Shown here in pieces: positions 60,541 to 64,000 of a DNA stretch of 64,000 bases. The position numbers and the translations under genes are program-made. This DNA is from Delphinapterus leucas. Lineage: Eukaryota; Chordata; Mammalia; Artiodactyla; Monodontidae. The stretch lies in contig NW_022098063.1 in NCBI RefSeq assembly GCF_002288925.2, positions 4,653,804 through 4,717,803 on the forward strand, given 5' to 3'. Every line of letters starts with the position of its first letter. Within the stretch, counting starts at the first letter, position 1. Below the pieces are notes generated by a model that saw nothing but the letters and a program-made list of their open reading frames with translations, was not told the DNA's origin and did no database searches.

Positions 60541-61000
60541 AGCTACCAGATCTCTTCCTTTTTTACTGCTCTACAATTTGCTGTCTTTTTCCTCAACTTC
60601 CTCGCTGCTTAACTCTTTCGGGATTGCCCCACCTCTCCACCAGATTGCCTCTGCACAACAATGACTCCTATGTCACTCTATCCAGGGACATTTTTCAGTC
60701 AGCTTGTCCTCTCGGTTGCATTCAACCCTGCTGACTACTCCACCCACCTGAAACCCTCTCTTCTCCTGGCTTTTCAGGCTCCACACTTCTTGTCACTCAG
60801 CCTCTCTGGCTTCTCCCCCTTCGACTCCTTCACAGGCTCGTCCTCCTCTGATGGTCTTTGTAGACTGAAGCTCTTCATGGCTTAGTCCTAGGCCTTCTTC
60901 CCTTCTGCTCAGATTCCATCCTCTCTCCCTAGTTGGTTGCAACAGCAATCACCACTGAAGTCATCATGTGTGAGCTTGATACTCTCAGAATCCACATCCT
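60541..61000 (+). repeat. L2 LINE reverse-transcriptase fragment
   Basis: Translation of 60661-60885 follows the L2 reverse-transcriptase region: a decayed FDxxDHS-like segment (FNPADYSTHL) is followed by LSLSGFSPFDSFTGSSSS, corresponding to the LSSYLSGRSFS...GSSSS stretch of L2. Downstream 'gcttagtcctaggccttctt' corresponds to the GSVLGPLLF motif, now out of frame. Inactive relic. Confidence 0.7.
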
Positions 61001-61394
61001 CAGCCTCGCTTCCTTTTCCACTGTGCACCCCGCTCTGGGGGCTTTACACAGCCTTCTTCCAGAGTCATGGTTTGTCCCAGTGCGGGCCCTTTTCTCACAC
61101 TTTCCTTCTGACTGGGGCAGTGCTCCTCAAAATCTCTGGGATGAAAGATTTGTTTTCTTAAATTTTCTAATCCATCACAGACATATTTTTATAAGGACAA
61201 TCAAAATGAAACACTAGAAAACTAAAAAAAAAGACACACAAAAAAGCCTCACTTTTTATTATATTCAAGGGATATAAAATGACTCTGTCAAATTGCTCCA
61301 AACTTCTAAATGCTTACATTCAATTATTGTACAGGTGTTGCTGCAGCACGGTAACAAGTAGTCCAAGGACTGGAATGGGTCAAAAGACCCTTGT
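61001..61394. other. Unassigned, possible MER-type fragment
   Basis: 'cagtgctcctcaaaatctct' near 61120 and 'gtagtccaaggactgg' near 61351 look like the ends of an old hAT MITE, but the interior is not recognisable. Confidence 0.3.
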
Positions 61395-61690
61395 GTGAGT
61401 GGAATTCTGCCTGCCTTTGCTTGGTATACTCATCAGATTTCAACTAAAACATCTCTAATTTAAGAAAGCCTTCCCTCATCTCCCTAAGTCACTTACACCT
61501 ATGATTTACTCTGAAAGCTCACATGCCCCTCCCCTGTACTACTTTGAGCAGTTTTGACATTCATAACCTTTGTACCCTCCAGGTAAGCACCATGATGGCA
61601 GGAACTGGGTTTCTTCTTTTTCTGTTCACTACCACATTCTCGGCACACAGTGCGCACTCACAATTACTTACTCGTCGTGTAAAGAGGACA
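61395..61690 (+). repeat. L2 LINE 3' end
   Basis: 'aaagccttccctcatctccc', 'ctccaggtaagcaccatgat' and 'ggcacacagtgcgcactcac' are the L2 3' region in sense orientation. Confidence 0.7.
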
Positions 61691-61739
61691 GGCGTGCAGA
61701 AAGAGGTGACTACAGAGGCAGTAGATAATTCTGCCCAAA

Positions 61740-62260
61740 GATTTCAGGCAAATTGAGTTTTGAATGAGAGTTCCAGGTACAGATGGTGGAAAAGAGCATT
61801 TTTGGTGAAGGAAGTAGCATATAGAAAAGCACAGATGCACAAAAGCACAGAGCTTGTCTGAGGAAGGGTGAGTGTGTTGGGGGTGCTTAAAGCATGAAGT
61901 GAGCTGAGCTGGGGAAAAGGGCTGTGATTCTGTCAGATGGGGATAAAGAGGAGAAGATAGAGTGTGGGTGGTTAAAATCCTTGCTGTCAAACTAAGGAGT
62001 TCAGATTTTATTACCTCTAGCCAGAAAGTCATTCTTTTTATCTAATGATAGAAAGTCATTAAATAATTTATAGCAGTAGAATACATGATTAGATTTGATT
62101 TTGTCAAAGATGATTGGTGGTTTTGTGGGACTAAGATTGGATGGGTCAAGGTGGGAGATTCTTGGAATAGCCTGCCTCATAAGTACCTATGTGGCCATCG
62201 GGATGGAAAGGAGCAGGCGAACTGGGGAAGTATTTAGAACGTGGAACTCTAGGATGAGGC
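61740..62260 (-). repeat. L2 LINE fragment, antisense
   Basis: 'gcatatagaaaagcacagat', 'actaaggagttcagatttta' and 'aatacatgattagatttgat' run in the order of reverse-complement L2. It faces the sense L2 3' end just to the left. Confidence 0.6.
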
Positions 62261-62336
62261 TCCTATTGTCTTGGGGATCTGAGGACGAGGAGGGACCACT
62301 CTAAAATTATATTCCCGGAGTTGGCAGCATTGTGAG
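62197..62336 (+). repeat. Copy A of a local direct repeat
   Basis: About 125 bp here resemble 63809-63930 ('tctaggatgaggctcc', 'gatctgaggacgaggaggg') at an estimated 75-80% identity. It overlaps the end of the antisense L2, so copy A may be L2-derived. Confidence 0.7.
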
Positions 62337-63808
62337 TTTCTGTTGTATTGCTTCAGTTCTCTGACCACGGAACTCTTTGCTTCACCAGAGTGTTAGAAGT
62401 GAGTTCTTGGAGTATATCTTTCTTAAGACCCTAAGTCATAATATTAGCACAATTAACCTTACAATATCTGATTGGAAATGTTGATTAAAAAAAAAGTTAT
62501 GCTTCATCCTCTGAATGTGATACACATCTTTATCAAATATTATTTCCTCTAAATAACAATAGGCATTGATAAAACTAGTCTCTTATGCCTGGATGATAAT
62601 CAGATGGTTTTACATTGATTTATGGTTCCATGACCTCTAAAATATCAGCATCAGAATTGTAATATTGTACCTCCCAGATTTTGGTGAAGTTGTCCCATTA
62701 TCTCGTTTCAGCTTGGCCAGTCATTCTGAGCTGCTCCAGGAGAGCTGCTGGCGACTTTGACCAGCCATAGGCTCCCAGATGAGAGACAGGAATCACCTCA
62801 AAAGGAAGACTGGGAAGCAGCCATGGTGGGGTGGGAATCACCCCACCTCTTGAGTGCTGCATTCTTGATCTCTAACATGTTGTTAGAAATGCCCACCTCC
62901 CAGCCCAACTTGCAAGATGTCATCACTGCCTTTTGATTTCCCATTTCAGCTGCCTTATTCGGTATGCGCCTTTTAATAAAAGTTGCCCCATGTTCTCTTC
63001 AGATGTTTTTGGGGTATACTTTACACATAAATATCTTAACCATTATATTGTGTGTAAATAACACTACATCCTTTGACATAATCTGCTGTACTGTTTTTTG
63101 TTTGTTTGTTTTTGTTTTTAAAGAAAGAACTTGTATTTTTCTAGCTTCCAATTTTGACACCTTGCATGAGAGCTGGAATAAATGGGCTGAAACTAAGACA
63201 GAGGCATTTTCAACCTCAAAGGAAATTGTGGAAAATTTTTACAGAAGTGTATGAGCTGATTCAGTTTGGTGGGACAGGGAGAAATGCACTCTGCCTTGCC
63301 TAAATGATGTTCACTGCTTCTTTATGGACCACTCTATCCTGGTGGAACCAGACCTGAATTTGCCTACCTAAACAGGAACTGCCAGATACTAAGCTAATGA
63401 GCTGAAGGTAAGGGCAGTGAGGGAAAAAATCCCAGGAAACCCTGAGGAAAAGTTGAGTCTCTTACTCTTTCTTATTTTCATTACCTGGATTTCTATTTCC
63501 TGGGAGGAGCTTACATTCTGGGATTCTTTCTGCTCTGACCCTTATGGACATTTTAGTTGTATTTCAGATTTCCCCAGGATCTAAATGAGGCCTTTGCTTT
63601 GATTTCCTACTGCTTCCAGATAGAGACCAATTCTGAAAAGTCAACCACGCAGCTTCTCCAGATTTGGGAGGCAGCAGAGCTCTCCTTAATTTGGCCTCAA
63701 AAAAGAGAGCTGGCAGATTGAGTACTGGTGAAGTGGTGGAGGACCTTCATTCTTGTCCTGGAAAAGTCAGGGGTGGAGGGGCAGAAGGCATTTGGGGGAA
63801 GGTACGTA
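62337..63808. other. Unassigned sequence
   Basis: No gene recognised. A 96-codon open stretch at 62964-63254 has no domain. Confidence 0.35.
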
Positions 63809-63945
63809 ATGGGGATGAAAAGGATGAGGTGGACTGGAGAGGTATTTAGAAGGTAGCAATTCTAGGATGAGGCTCCCAGTGTATTGGAGATCTGAGGATG
63901 AGGAGGGGTCACTGTTAATTCATACTCCCTGGGAAGGCAGGCTTG
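63809..63945 (+). repeat. Copy B of a local direct repeat
   Basis: Partner of 62197-62336, 1.6 kb downstream in the same orientation. Shared anchors include 'gtatttagaa', 'tctaggatgaggctcc' and 'gatctgagga'. Confidence 0.7.
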
Positions 63946-64000
63946 TGTCCTCTGCCATCCCCGAACTCCCTATTCTCTGTAGCAGCAGCTACACTGATGA

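Noticed and set aside
1..64000. CRISPR array, operon or bacterial system
   Set aside because: The sequence is mammalian throughout, with no spaced direct repeats of CRISPR form and no prokaryotic gene layout.
1..64000. Excess of antisense L2 and L1 fragments as a strand-bias signal
   Set aside because: The sample is small and several L1/L2 copies are sense. No test was possible here.

Overview
The window looks like nuclear DNA of a cetartiodactyl mammal, most probably a cetacean. The strongest evidence is a set of tRNA-Glu-derived SINEs of the CHR type. CHR SINEs occur in whales, hippos and ruminants. I saw no Bov-B LINE and no Bov-tA or ART2A copies, which would be expected in 64 kb of ruminant DNA. 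The background is AT-rich, with LINE-1, L2, MIR, MER5 and LTR relics throughout.

I can support no functional protein-coding gene, exon, CpG-island promoter, intact structural RNA gene or CRISPR array. The open frames are short, lie mostly inside transposons or in simple sequence, and lack exon-like context. The window is best read as intergenic or deep intronic sequence.

Layout. At 1-5.3 kb: a unique flank with a possible decayed gene fragment, an ancient sense-strand L1, then an antisense LTR. At 5.3-10.0 kb: a second ancient sense L1 broken by a younger 5'-truncated L1 and by a SINE. At 10-20 kb: a decayed LTR, an L2 carrying a young SINE, a (TG)n tract, a tRNA-Glu-like segment beside an LTR, a second LTR interrupted by an L1 tail, and several MIRs. 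At 20.3-23.75 kb: antisense L1. At 24-35 kb: mostly unique sequence with L2, L1 3' UTR, MIR and MER5 relics, ending in two back-to-back SINE insertions. At 35.8-39.3 kb: an L1 3' end, a long L2, an MLT1-like LTR and another SINE. At 39.5-46.9 kb: a nearly full-length but inactivated antisense L1 with a degenerate tandem repeat in its 5' UTR and a 73-bp mariner MITE inside ORF2. At 48-52 kb: two more antisense L1 pieces. At 52-64 kb: antisense L2 relics, two SINEs, and sense L2 pieces that include a reverse-transcriptase segment.

Nothing here forms a pathway or operon. The interest lies in the nested insertions, many with visible target-site duplications (TSDs), which give a relative chronology. 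I found no credible new biological system. The best leads are the L1 5' UTR tandem array, the mariner MITE, a tRNA-Glu(CTC)-like segment, a 22-bp hairpin and a few unassigned segments. Family names come from recognising sequence patterns, not from a database search, and boundaries of old elements are approximate.
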